This document shows positions 1 through 5,966 of a stretch of 6,424 nucleotides of DNA, piece by piece. Below the pieces are notes generated by a model. The model had not been told where the DNA came from and did not search any database. It was given only the letters and a program-made list of their open reading frames with translations. Origin of the DNA: Methylovulum sp. (GTDB lineage Bacteria > Pseudomonadota > Gammaproteobacteria > Methylococcales > Methylomonadaceae); NCBI GenBank assembly GCA_004299465.1, contig SCST01000468.1:1-6424 (forward strand), given 5' to 3'. Both the position numbers and the translations under genes were made by a program. The first letter of the stretch is position 1. Every line of letters begins with the position of its first letter.

Positions 1-1109
1 AGCATGCAGCGATCGAAAGAAAACTCCGCCTGTATCGCTTCGAGAGTTCTCGGCACGAATTCATCGGGGTCCAGGCTATGATGCGGCAAGGTCAAGCTGG
101 GGAGCGCTTTTTTGTTTGTTATGGCATCTACCTTAGGCAAGCCGGCTTGGCTCAAATGAATGGCCGTTTCGACCAATGTTGCGCGGAGTTTGCTTATACA
201 GGGAAACTTTATGCCATAAAATTCACGCATATTCTGCATGTCCTGGTCAACCTGCTGTAACAGCGCATCGATATCCAGTTGATTGAAATCGACGGTTTTT
301 AGTACGCCATGCTGCAATATCGGATTGCCTTCATGAGCGACTGAGCTAATGCCTTGCATCCAGGCCACATAATTGGCAAATGAAACAATCGCTATTTCTG
401 TTTTAAAGGCAGCAAATGGGGAATTTTCATCCGGCTGCTGATGGTGGCAGGCAACCACGGCAGTGATGGATTCGGGTAATTGCCATTCCAGGCAAAAAAT
501 ATGCCCGATCTCAGTATGGGTGATGCCGAAAAAACGGCGCTCATTTTCTATGATGGCATTGTCGCTATTATTGAGGGTAGAAATAAAATCGCTATAGCTC
601 ATCCGCCCATAGGATTCCAAAACCACTTTGCCGATATCGTGAACCAATCCTGCCGTATACACCAAATCGGGATTTGGGTGTTGCAATGCGCCGGCAATTT
701 TCTTGCCCAACAACGCGACAAAAAGACAATGCTGCCAAAAAAACAACCTGTCAAATTGCTGTGTTGTGTTATTTTTAATCGCGTTATTGCTAATCAAGTT
801 GTCATAGAACAACAGGTCGAGTGCAAGCTGGCGCACGGCTGAAAATCCCAGCAAATAAACGGCACGATTAATGGACGTTATTTTATTGGATAGCCCATAC
901 ACCGCTGAATTAACGTTGCGTAAAATTTTAACGGCTAGCGTAGGCTCTGTTTCTATAATGCGCGATAAATCCTCAAGGCCGGCATTATCATCATTCGCCA
1001 ACTCTAATAATTTGATAGCCACTGAAGGTATCAATGGAAGATGTTTGATTTCATTCCTTAATATTGACCGAGCCGTTTTACCCAGGTTTTCCAAATAGTC
1101 ACCGTTCAT
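1..1109 (-). CDS. HDOD-domain signalling protein, C-terminus cut by the left window edge
   Basis: An open frame of 369 full codons starts at ATG 1109-1107 and runs off position 1 without a stop. Residues about 15-270 read as an HDOD domain: an opening with LPLIPSVAIKLLELA, then IIETEPTLAVKILRNVNSA, the helix SINRAVYLLGFSAVRQLAL, and the HD pair H157-D158 in GLVHDIGKVVLE, followed by THTEIGHIFCLEWQLPESI near 197-215. HDOD proteins are cytoplasmic relatives of HD hydrolases that usually lack phosphodiesterase activity and act in signalling. From about residue 335, LDPDEFVPRTLEAIQAEFSFDRCM resembles the opening of a GAF-like or other sensory domain; this is uncertain because the gene is truncated. 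The ATG lies 8 nt after the stop of the upstream small ORF, with only a weak purine-rich stretch before it, so translational coupling is plausible. In-frame TTG and GTG codons just upstream are less likely starts. It is the last visible gene of the kinase operon. Confidence 0.88.
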   Translation of the reverse strand, partial: MNGDYLENLGKTARSILRNEIKHLPLIPSVAIKLLELANDDNAGLEDLSRIIETEPTLAVKILRNVNSAVYGLSNKITSINRAVYLLGFSAVRQLALDLLFYDNLISNNAIKNNTTQQFDRLFFWQHCLFVALLGKKIAGALQHPNPDLVYTAGLVHDIGKVVLESYGRMSYSDFISTLNNSDNAIIENERRFFGITHTEIGHIFCLEWQLPESITAVVACHHQQPDENSPFAAFKTEIAIVSFANYVAWMQGISSVAHEGNPILQHGVLKTVDFNQLDIDALLQQVDQDMQNMREFYGIKFPCISKLRATLVETAIHLSQAGLPKVDAITNKKALPSLTLPHHSLDPDEFVPRTLEAIQAEFSFDRCM

Positions 1110-1117
1110 ATCCACGC

Positions 1118-1249
1118 TCAACTCGCTACAGTACCGCAGTAAGATAATAAGTTATTGCCACGCTTAGGCGATCCCGGCTGAGATATTAGCCTCTTATTTT
1201 TAGCTTTATCATCGGTAAAAGTAGATTCAACGATGTGTTTATCCCCCAT
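1118..1249 (-). CDS. 43-residue small protein of unknown function between kinase and HDOD gene
   Basis: A short ORF encodes 43 residues, beginning MGDKHIVESTFTDDKAK and ending LLSYCGTVAS, with a TGA stop at 1120-1118. I do not recognise the family. The product is hydrophilic and rich in Lys, Asp and Ser, with one Cys near the end, no signal peptide and no membrane segment. Support for its being real: GAGGT on the minus strand (1259-1255) sits 5 nt before the ATG, the best ribosome binding site in this operon. It fills nearly the whole gap between the kinase stop (27 nt upstream) and the HDOD start (8 nt downstream). It could be a small partner of the kinase or HDOD protein, or a leader ORF that couples translation of the HDOD gene. 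Against it: 43 codons can stay open by chance, and codon use is AT-rich compared with its neighbours. Confidence 0.5.
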   Translation of the reverse strand: MGDKHIVESTFTDDKAKNKRLISQPGSPKRGNNLLSYCGTVAS

Positions 1250-1254
1250 AACTG

Positions 1255-1259
1255 ACCTC
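1255..1259 (-). promoter_or_regulatory. Ribosome binding site of the 43-residue ORF
   Basis: Minus-strand GAGGT followed by CAGTT and then ATG gives a 5-nt spacer. It is the main evidence that the small ORF is translated, since the flanking genes of the same operon have much weaker sites. Confidence 0.55.
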
Positions 1260-1276
1260 GTTGTTAAAGTACAGCG

Positions 1277-3067
1277 TCAGCGCTTAGATTGTTGCGGATG
1301 GACCGGAAGATAAATACGAAACTTCGTGCCTTGCTCCGGAACCGAGTCAAGTTCGATCCTGCCGTGGTGATTCTGCACGATTTGATATGACAACGATAAG
1401 CCCAGACCGGTCCCCTTGCCGATGGATTTGGTCGTAAAAAACGGATCGAATATCTTGGATTGGATTTCCTCAGGGATGCCCTTGCCGGTATCTTCAATTT
1501 CAACCCAAAGCCATTCGGAATCTAAATAACCGGTGCGCACGTAAATTTTGCCGAAATCTTCTATCGCTTGGGCCGCGTTGACCAGCAGGTTTAAAAAAAC
1601 CTGGTTAAGCTGCGCCCCCACGCATTCAAAGGGCTGTAGCCCTGCGTATCCCTTGATGACATCCGCCTTGTACTTGAGCTCGTTACGAACGAGATTCAGC
1701 GTCGCGTCAAGGCCCGCCTCAATATCGAAAAAATCGGCATCTTGCTTGTCGATGCGCGAAAAATCACGCAAATCCTGGACAATTTTTTTGGCTCGGGTGG
1801 CTCCTTCAATGGATTCATCGACCAGGTCCGGCAGGTCGGTTTTCATAAAGGCGACATCGGTCTCTTTCTGCAATTGCCTGAGCAATCGCACATCCGGATT
1901 GTCGGCAGGCAACTGCCGGCTGAGCCGTTCGGCAATGTCGATGATGTCGATAATCCCTTTGGTGTATTGCTTCAGGCTGCACAGGTTAGAATTGATATAG
2001 CCCAAAGGGTTATTAATTTCGTGCGCAACGCCGGCAGCCAATTGGCCGATAGACGCCATTTTTTCCGATTGCACCAGATGCGCCTGCGCTTCTTTTAATT
2101 GCTTGTTCAGCAGCACTTGTTGGTTTTTCTCAAATTCCAGGGTCCGGTTAATTTCGACCAATTCCTGGGTACGCTTTTCAACTTCCGCCTCCAGTTCCGC
2201 ATTGCTGCGCGCGAGCGCCGCTTCGGCCTGTTTTTGCGACGTGATGTCCATGCCGCATCCCATTAAACCGGCAAAACTGCCGTTTTTTCGCACCCTGGGC
2301 ACTGCTGTTTCAAAGATCCAGGTGATTTTGCCGTCGGCAGACTGCAAGCGATATTGGATTTTAAACTTACTGCGTTCTTTAGTCGCACGACTGTAGGTTT
2401 CGGCCACTTTGTCCCGGTCGTCGGGATGTATCGCATTAAACCACTGCTCGCGGGTTAAGGTGTCGGGTTGCAAATCAAACGTTGTAAACCAAAAGCGATT
2501 GCAGAAAACCGGTATATTGTTGGTATTGGTAATCCAGATCAATGCAGAAATATCGTCGGCCAATTCCTTAAAGCGATTTTCACTCTCGCGTAAGGCCGAA
2601 TACAGGTTACTCTGCATAATGTCATCGTGCTCTTGCTGGTCGATATGGATTTGCGCCGCATCAACGCCATTAATGAGGCTGAGCGCCATCTGCTTGTCGG
2701 TATTAAGAATATGATGGCAAAGCCAATTGACCAGGTAGTCCATCAAGTCATCGGACAAGGCGCTGATGTCGGCCTGGGCTTCACGCTGAACCACCAGCAT
2801 TTTTGCAACAAACTCTTTATGTTCCGCTTCGTGCACGGCATACATCGCTGGATTGAATTGCGCGGCCGACATCAGTTGTTCTTCGTGCTGGAAATGGTAC
2901 ACCGTATAATCAATCAAGCCGTTGACAATGTTGATAATGGTGTCGCGGTCAGCACCGACGGCGACGGCTTCGTCCAGTTGATTCGTTAAATCGATAAGAT
3001 GTTTATGCTGTTTATCAACGGACTCTATCCCTAAGGCCAGTTGATTGTTCCAATTCAGAATAGTCAT
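1277..3067 (-). CDS. Bacteriohemerythrin-PAS-histidine kinase (O2/redox-sensing hybrid sensor)
   Basis: This 596-aa protein has no membrane segment, so it should be cytoplasmic. Residues 1-130 form a bacteriohemerythrin domain with all seven di-iron ligands in the canonical order: H21 (DKQHKHL), H58 and E62 (YHFQHEE), H79 and H83 (HEAEH), H119 and D124 (HHILNTD). Residues about 158-280 are a PAS/PAC domain (AIHPDDR at 212-218, GMDITSQKQAE at its end), followed by a coiled coil to about 330. The kinase core has the H box with H349 (VAHEINNP), N box N493/N497, G1 box DTGKGI 526-531, F box 540-547 and G2 box GTGLGL 552-557. No receiver domain is attached, so the partner regulator is unknown. The start at ATG 3067 is chosen because MTILNW is the usual opening of bacteriohemerythrins, but it lacks a clear ribosome binding site; the frame stays open upstream to GTG 3166 (see findings). 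It heads the operon with the small ORF and HDOD gene. Confidence 0.93.
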   Translation of the reverse strand: MTILNWNNQLALGIESVDKQHKHLIDLTNQLDEAVAVGADRDTIINIVNGLIDYTVYHFQHEEQLMSAAQFNPAMYAVHEAEHKEFVAKMLVVQREAQADISALSDDLMDYLVNWLCHHILNTDKQMALSLINGVDAAQIHIDQQEHDDIMQSNLYSALRESENRFKELADDISALIWITNTNNIPVFCNRFWFTTFDLQPDTLTREQWFNAIHPDDRDKVAETYSRATKERSKFKIQYRLQSADGKITWIFETAVPRVRKNGSFAGLMGCGMDITSQKQAEAALARSNAELEAEVEKRTQELVEINRTLEFEKNQQVLLNKQLKEAQAHLVQSEKMASIGQLAAGVAHEINNPLGYINSNLCSLKQYTKGIIDIIDIAERLSRQLPADNPDVRLLRQLQKETDVAFMKTDLPDLVDESIEGATRAKKIVQDLRDFSRIDKQDADFFDIEAGLDATLNLVRNELKYKADVIKGYAGLQPFECVGAQLNQVFLNLLVNAAQAIEDFGKIYVRTGYLDSEWLWVEIEDTGKGIPEEIQSKIFDPFFTTKSIGKGTGLGLSLSYQIVQNHHGRIELDSVPEQGTKFRIYLPVHPQQSKR

Positions 3068-3176
3068 GTTGTTTGCAGGAAATTGAAGAAGGGATGGACG
3101 GTATTGTCGTGTCAATCGGGGTCTGGCGCTTACCATTCCAGTATCTGTTTTTACCTCCTCACACACAAGTAAATAT

Positions 3177-3206
3177 TTGACACAATGTGATACCAGTCGG
3201 TTTTAC
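3177..3206 (+). promoter_or_regulatory. Possible sigma-70 promoter of uidA
   Basis: A perfect -35 hexamer TTGACA (3177-3182) is followed after 18 bp by TTTTAC (3201-3206), a poor match to TATAAT. It lies about 60 bp upstream of the uidA ATG, a sensible distance. The weak -10 makes this a candidate only, or an activator-dependent promoter. Confidence 0.28.
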
Positions 3207-3256
3207 GCTACGGCATCAAAATGCGAAACCTGGCAATTCCAGCCCATACCAGTAAC

Positions 3257-3260
3257 AGGA
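3257..3260 (+). promoter_or_regulatory. Ribosome binding site of uidA, fixing its start
   Basis: AGGA with a 6-nt spacer precedes ATG 3267. It supports this start over the upstream in-frame TTG at 3177, whose 30 extra residues have no counterpart in E. coli UidA. Confidence 0.65.
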
Positions 3261-3266
3261 TTCCCA

Positions 3267-5057
3267 ATGCTTTATCCAAGAGAAAGCCATTCGCGTGAAG
3301 TCAAAGACCTCAGCGGCATCTGGCGATTTAAAACCGACCATGAAGGCCGCGGCCTGACAGATAAATGGTTTATGAAGGCCTTGACAGACACGATGCCGAT
3401 GCCGGTGCCCGCCAGCTACAACGACATCACCCAGGACATTGGCGTCCGCGATTTTATCGGCGATGTGTTTTACGAAACCTCATTCCATGTTTCATCGCAC
3501 TGGCAGGGGAAAAAGGTTTTACTCCGCTTCGGCAGCGCTACGCATAAAGCCGTGGTTTTTGTCAACGGGCGGGAAGCAGTGCGTCACCAAGGCGGCTTTT
3601 TACCGTTTGCAGCCGATGTTTCAGGGCTCCTGGAATACGGTAATGACAACAGGCTGACGATATGCGTCAATAACATCCTTGACTGGTCCTCTATTCCGCC
3701 CGGTGAACTGAAAAAATTTAACGATGACGCTCATCCTGGAGATTACCAGGTGCAAGAGACTTATTTCGATTTTTTTAATTATGCCGGCCTGCATCGCAAG
3801 GTTTGGCTGTATGCCGTTCCATCCAAAGGCATCGACGATATCCGCGTGGAAACGGGTTATGAAAATGGCCTGGGATGGCTGGATTACCAAATCAGCTCTT
3901 CAGCCGAAAGCCGCGTGACGGTGGTTCTATTGGACACCGATCACAGGCCGGTAGCCGAAGCGAATGGCGCGTCAGGCCGCCTCAGCATCGTCGATGCCGA
4001 AGCCTGGGAACCCGGCCACCCTTACCTTTACCGCTTCCGGGTCTCCACCCACACGCCCGGTGCAACCGATGACGTTTATACCTTGCCCGTCGGCTTGCGC
4101 AGCATTAAAGTGACGTCCAAGCAATTCCTGCTCAACGGCAAAGCCTTTTATTTCCGCGGCGTCGGCAAACACGAAGACAGCGATATTCGCGGGCGCGGCT
4201 ACGATGCGGTTACGATGGTCAAGGATTTCAACCTATTGCACTGGCTGGGCGCAAATTCATTCCGCACGGCGCATTATCCCTATGCCGAAGAAGTCATGAA
4301 TTTCGCGGATGAGCAAGGCATCGTCATTATTGATGAAGTGCCGGCTGTCGGCATGCATTTTTTTAATCCGGATCAAGCGGTATTCACTACAAACAGGGTA
4401 GACGACAAAACCCTCGCAAACCATATCCAGTCGGTTAAAGATTTAATCGCCAGGGACCGCAACCATCCCTGCGTCGTGATGTGGAGCCTCGCGAATGAAG
4501 CGGCCACTTATGAAGACGCCTCCCTGCCGTATTTTGAAAGCGTAGTGCGCGCCGCCAGGGAACTGGACCCGCAACGCCCCATCACATTGGCTCACGCCCC
4601 CGTTAAAGAAGAGTGTAAAGTAGCCCATTTATTCGATGTGCTGTGCCTTAATCGTTATTATTCCTGGTATTCCGACAGCGGCCATTTGGAACTGGTGGAA
4701 ATGCAGGCCTTAAAAAGCCTGGATTATTGGGCGAAACGATGGAACAAGCCTTTGCTCATCAGCGAATTCGGCGCAGACAGCATAGCGGGGCTGCATGCCG
4801 ATCCCCCTGTCATGTTCTCTGAAGAATACCAAGTCGAATTAATACGGGCGATGCTGAAAGCGCTGGATGCCTGCGATCATGTCATAGGTGAACAGGTCTG
4901 GAACTTTGCCGATTTTGCCACCAAGCAGGGCATTACGCGCATCATCGGAAACCGAAAAGGCATATTCACGCGGCAGCGCCAACCGAAAATGGCGGCGCAT
5001 TTTCTGAGGCAACGCTGGCAGGCAATGCAGGATAAGGAAGACGGGGATGAGCGGTAA
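3267..5057 (+). CDS. uidA: Beta-glucuronidase, glycoside hydrolase family 2
   Basis: This complete 596-aa enzyme is close in length to E. coli UidA (about 603 aa) and colinear with it. It should hydrolyse beta-D-glucuronides in the cytoplasm by a retaining mechanism; no signal peptide is present. It starts MLYPRESHSREVKDLSGIW, matching the start of E. coli UidA. Domains are an N-terminal jelly-roll (about 1-180, with FFNYAGLHR and D168), an immunoglobulin-like domain (about 180-275) and a TIM barrel (about 276-596). Key residues are acid/base E411 (SLANEA), nucleophile E500 (ISEFGAD), Y464 and Y468 (NRYYSWY), R558, and the N562-x-K564 motif in GNRKGIFTR that recognises the glucuronate carboxylate. 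The last motif separates true glucuronidases from family 2 galactosidases. Oddities: Ala follows the catalytic NE pair where E. coli has Pro, and the segment between AVG and HIQ is about 8 residues shorter than in E. coli. It has no adjacent transporter, uronate isomerase or uidR-like repressor. Confidence 0.96.
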   Translation: MLYPRESHSREVKDLSGIWRFKTDHEGRGLTDKWFMKALTDTMPMPVPASYNDITQDIGVRDFIGDVFYETSFHVSSHWQGKKVLLRFGSATHKAVVFVNGREAVRHQGGFLPFAADVSGLLEYGNDNRLTICVNNILDWSSIPPGELKKFNDDAHPGDYQVQETYFDFFNYAGLHRKVWLYAVPSKGIDDIRVETGYENGLGWLDYQISSSAESRVTVVLLDTDHRPVAEANGASGRLSIVDAEAWEPGHPYLYRFRVSTHTPGATDDVYTLPVGLRSIKVTSKQFLLNGKAFYFRGVGKHEDSDIRGRGYDAVTMVKDFNLLHWLGANSFRTAHYPYAEEVMNFADEQGIVIIDEVPAVGMHFFNPDQAVFTTNRVDDKTLANHIQSVKDLIARDRNHPCVVMWSLANEAATYEDASLPYFESVVRAARELDPQRPITLAHAPVKEECKVAHLFDVLCLNRYYSWYSDSGHLELVEMQALKSLDYWAKRWNKPLLISEFGADSIAGLHADPPVMFSEEYQVELIRAMLKALDACDHVIGEQVWNFADFATKQGITRIIGNRKGIFTRQRQPKMAAHFLRQRWQAMQDKEDGDER

Positions 5058-5058
5058 G

Positions 5059-5114
5059 GCCGGACGGGTGATGTTGACGAAGATACAATTCCCCCGCTTG
5101 CAAATCCGTCCGGC
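5059..5114. terminator. Inverted repeat between convergent uidA and terB, possible bidirectional terminator
   Basis: GCCGGACGG (5059-5067) and CCGTCCGGC (5106-5114) are exact reverse complements separated by 38 nt. The repeat begins 1 nt after the uidA stop and ends 7 nt before the terB stop codon. There is no T tract on either side and the loop is long, so it is not a classic intrinsic terminator. A third related copy (CGGACGG, 5136-5142) lies within the 3' end of terB and could pair alternatively with the middle copy. Confidence 0.35.
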
Positions 5115-5121
5115 ACGAATC

Positions 5122-5574
5122 CTACAATTCGAATTCGGACGGGTTAAGCCCTAATTCCCTGGCTATTTTTGTCGCTATGGCTTTCTCGGAGACATCAAAA
5201 TTGCCATCGGCAGCGGCAATCGCGATAATCATGCGGATTAACAGGCGCGAGGCTTCGGCATTAGACTTCATTTTGCCTAAGGCCTGGTAGGCTTTGGCTT
5301 CGCCGATGTCTTTGTCAAATTCAAGCTGCGCGACAAAATCCTGGAACGCCTTGATGACATCGCTGGTGGTAAAAACCGACAAGGCATCATGGCCTTCAAT
5401 GAATTTAATCATTTTCTGTTTTTCTTCGGCATTGACGCTGCCGTCGGCCATTGCAATCAATGCGGAACCTGCCATTGCCGCATTGAGAAAATCCTTGTTT
5501 TTAAATTTCAATGCCTCGGTTTTCAATTCGTTGGCTTTGGTTTTTAGTTGGTTAAGAAAGTTTTCGAAACTCAT
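5122..5574 (-). CDS. terB: TerB family tellurite-resistance protein
   Basis: This is a 150-aa protein with the length and layout of E. coli/R478-type TerB (about 151 aa). It opens MSFENFLNQLKTKANELKTE, contains ALKFKNKDF and EEKQKMIKFIE, and ends ELGLNPSEFEL, all close to known TerB. TerB is a small cytoplasmic, all-helical protein with two pseudo-symmetric halves that bind metal ions through acidic residues, linked to the membrane protein TerC. Here the two acidic clusters are ADGSVNAEE (D44, E50, E51) and ADGNFDVSE (D123, D127, E130), both intact. The minus-strand GGAG at 5584-5581 lies 6 nt before the ATG. It is the last gene of the Ter remnant, about 33 nt after the stop of the broken terA fragment, and converges on uidA. 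No terC, terD or terE is visible, so whether it works with partners elsewhere in the genome cannot be told. Confidence 0.93.
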   Translation of the reverse strand: MSFENFLNQLKTKANELKTEALKFKNKDFLNAAMAGSALIAMADGSVNAEEKQKMIKFIEGHDALSVFTTSDVIKAFQDFVAQLEFDKDIGEAKAYQALGKMKSNAEASRLLIRMIIAIAAADGNFDVSEKAIATKIARELGLNPSEFEL

Positions 5575-5580
5575 AATATT

Positions 5581-5584
5581 CTCC
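5581..5584 (-). promoter_or_regulatory. Ribosome binding site of terB
   Basis: Minus-strand GGAG with the 6-nt spacer AATATT before ATG confirms the terB start. A similar AAGGAAATATT stretch precedes ATG 5705 in the terA remnant. Confidence 0.6.
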
Positions 5585-5607
5585 GTTGCTTGTGGGGTTA
5601 GGGTTTT

Positions 5608-5966
5608 TTATTTACAGCCTGTTGCATCATTCAATCCCCAGCCATCAGCATGATCCAAGTGCTGATAGCCGGCAAAATAATCGACTAATTTGGTGATACC
5701 GCTCATTGTTAATATTTCCTTCGAACTATCCAGATGCGTAGGGCGTGCTGCGCGCGCCTTCTCCGGCGCGTGGGTAAAACGCGCCAGTTCGTTGATGGCG
5801 CGCGCGGCACGCCCTACAGCAAGGGACTGAATAGTTACCATATTTTCCAGCATCGCGATAACGCACAGAACGGGTCGTTACGGTGGCTATCAAGGCGGAC
5901 TTCAATATCAGGCTGGTTTTTAGCTTTGATCATGATCACCGCATCGACATGCGGCCAATTAAACCG
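5608..5966 (-). pseudogene. terA: Remnant of terA (C-terminal end), frameshifted and interrupted
   Basis: Two separated stretches together resemble the C-terminus of TerA-type tellurite-resistance proteins. The first, beginning RFNWPHVDAVIMIKAK and ending NDPFCA, starts directly after the citE-like stop, in the same frame. A reading-frame shift follows: only two bases (5860-5861) lie between the codons for CA and for IAMLENMVTIQSL, where three would restore the frame. The second stretch, TKLVDYFAGYQHLDHADGWGLN followed by DATGCK, ends at TAA 5610-5608 and fits the family ending YF-x-G-H-x-x-D-x-x-x-GWGL. Between LEN and TKLVDYF lie about 49 residues where I expect roughly eight; most of the excess is the palindromic element. 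The N-terminal part of terA is absent. Either an 81-codon frame from ATG 5853 or a 32-codon frame from ATG 5705 could still be translated. Identification rests on remembered family motifs, not on a search. Confidence 0.55.
5738..5817. repeat. 80-bp REP/MITE-like palindromic element inside the terA remnant
   Basis: A 21-bp left arm (5738-5758, starting GTAGGGCGTGC) and a 21-bp right arm (5797-5817, ending GCACGCCCTAC) are reverse complements with one mismatch, which would be a G-U pair in RNA. A second, nested hairpin (GGCGCG 5765-5770 with CGCGCC 5780-5785) sits in the centre. This nested GC-rich structure differs sharply from the surrounding sequence and is typical of small non-autonomous repeats mobilised by REP-associated tyrosine transposases. 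No transposase or other copy is in this window. Imperfect copies of GGAAA(A)TAT..TAAC flank it at some distance (5834-5848 and 5708-5719), but a clean target duplication is not evident. Confidence 0.72.

Larger units (their letters stand above)
3068..3266. other. Divergent intergenic region between kinase operon and uidA
   Basis: These 199 bp must hold the promoters of both the kinase operon (leftward) and uidA (rightward). The plus frame of uidA stays open upstream to a TTG at 3177 and the minus frame of the kinase to a GTG at 3166, but neither extension resembles the respective families. A minus-strand GGAGGT lies at 3158-3153. I see no tRNA, no Rho-independent terminator and no convincing operator palindrome here. 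Confidence 0.6.

Noticed and set aside
480..842. 120-codon plus-strand ORF, and the plus-strand ORFs at 78-260 and 871-1098
   Set aside because: They lie opposite the HDOD gene, which shows clear family motifs on the minus strand; their translations resemble no protein family.
1548..2989. Several plus-strand ORFs of about 100-150 codons
   Set aside because: They are antisense shadows of the kinase gene, whose hemerythrin, PAS and kinase motifs are continuous on the minus strand.
3087..3115. Possible kinase promoter with minus-strand TTGACA at 3115-3110
   Set aside because: No acceptable -10 follows at 16-18 bp, and the site lies only about 45 bp before the start.
3186..3201. Possible CRP-like site beginning TGTGA
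   Set aside because: Only one half-site is present; the expected TCACA partner is missing.
3177..3266. Upstream extension of UidA from TTG 3177
   Set aside because: The extra 30 residues have no counterpart in E. coli UidA, and ATG 3267 has a well placed AGGA.
5294..5653. 119-codon plus-strand ORF over terB
   Set aside because: terB on the other strand matches its family end to end and has a good ribosome binding site; the plus frame looks like nothing known.
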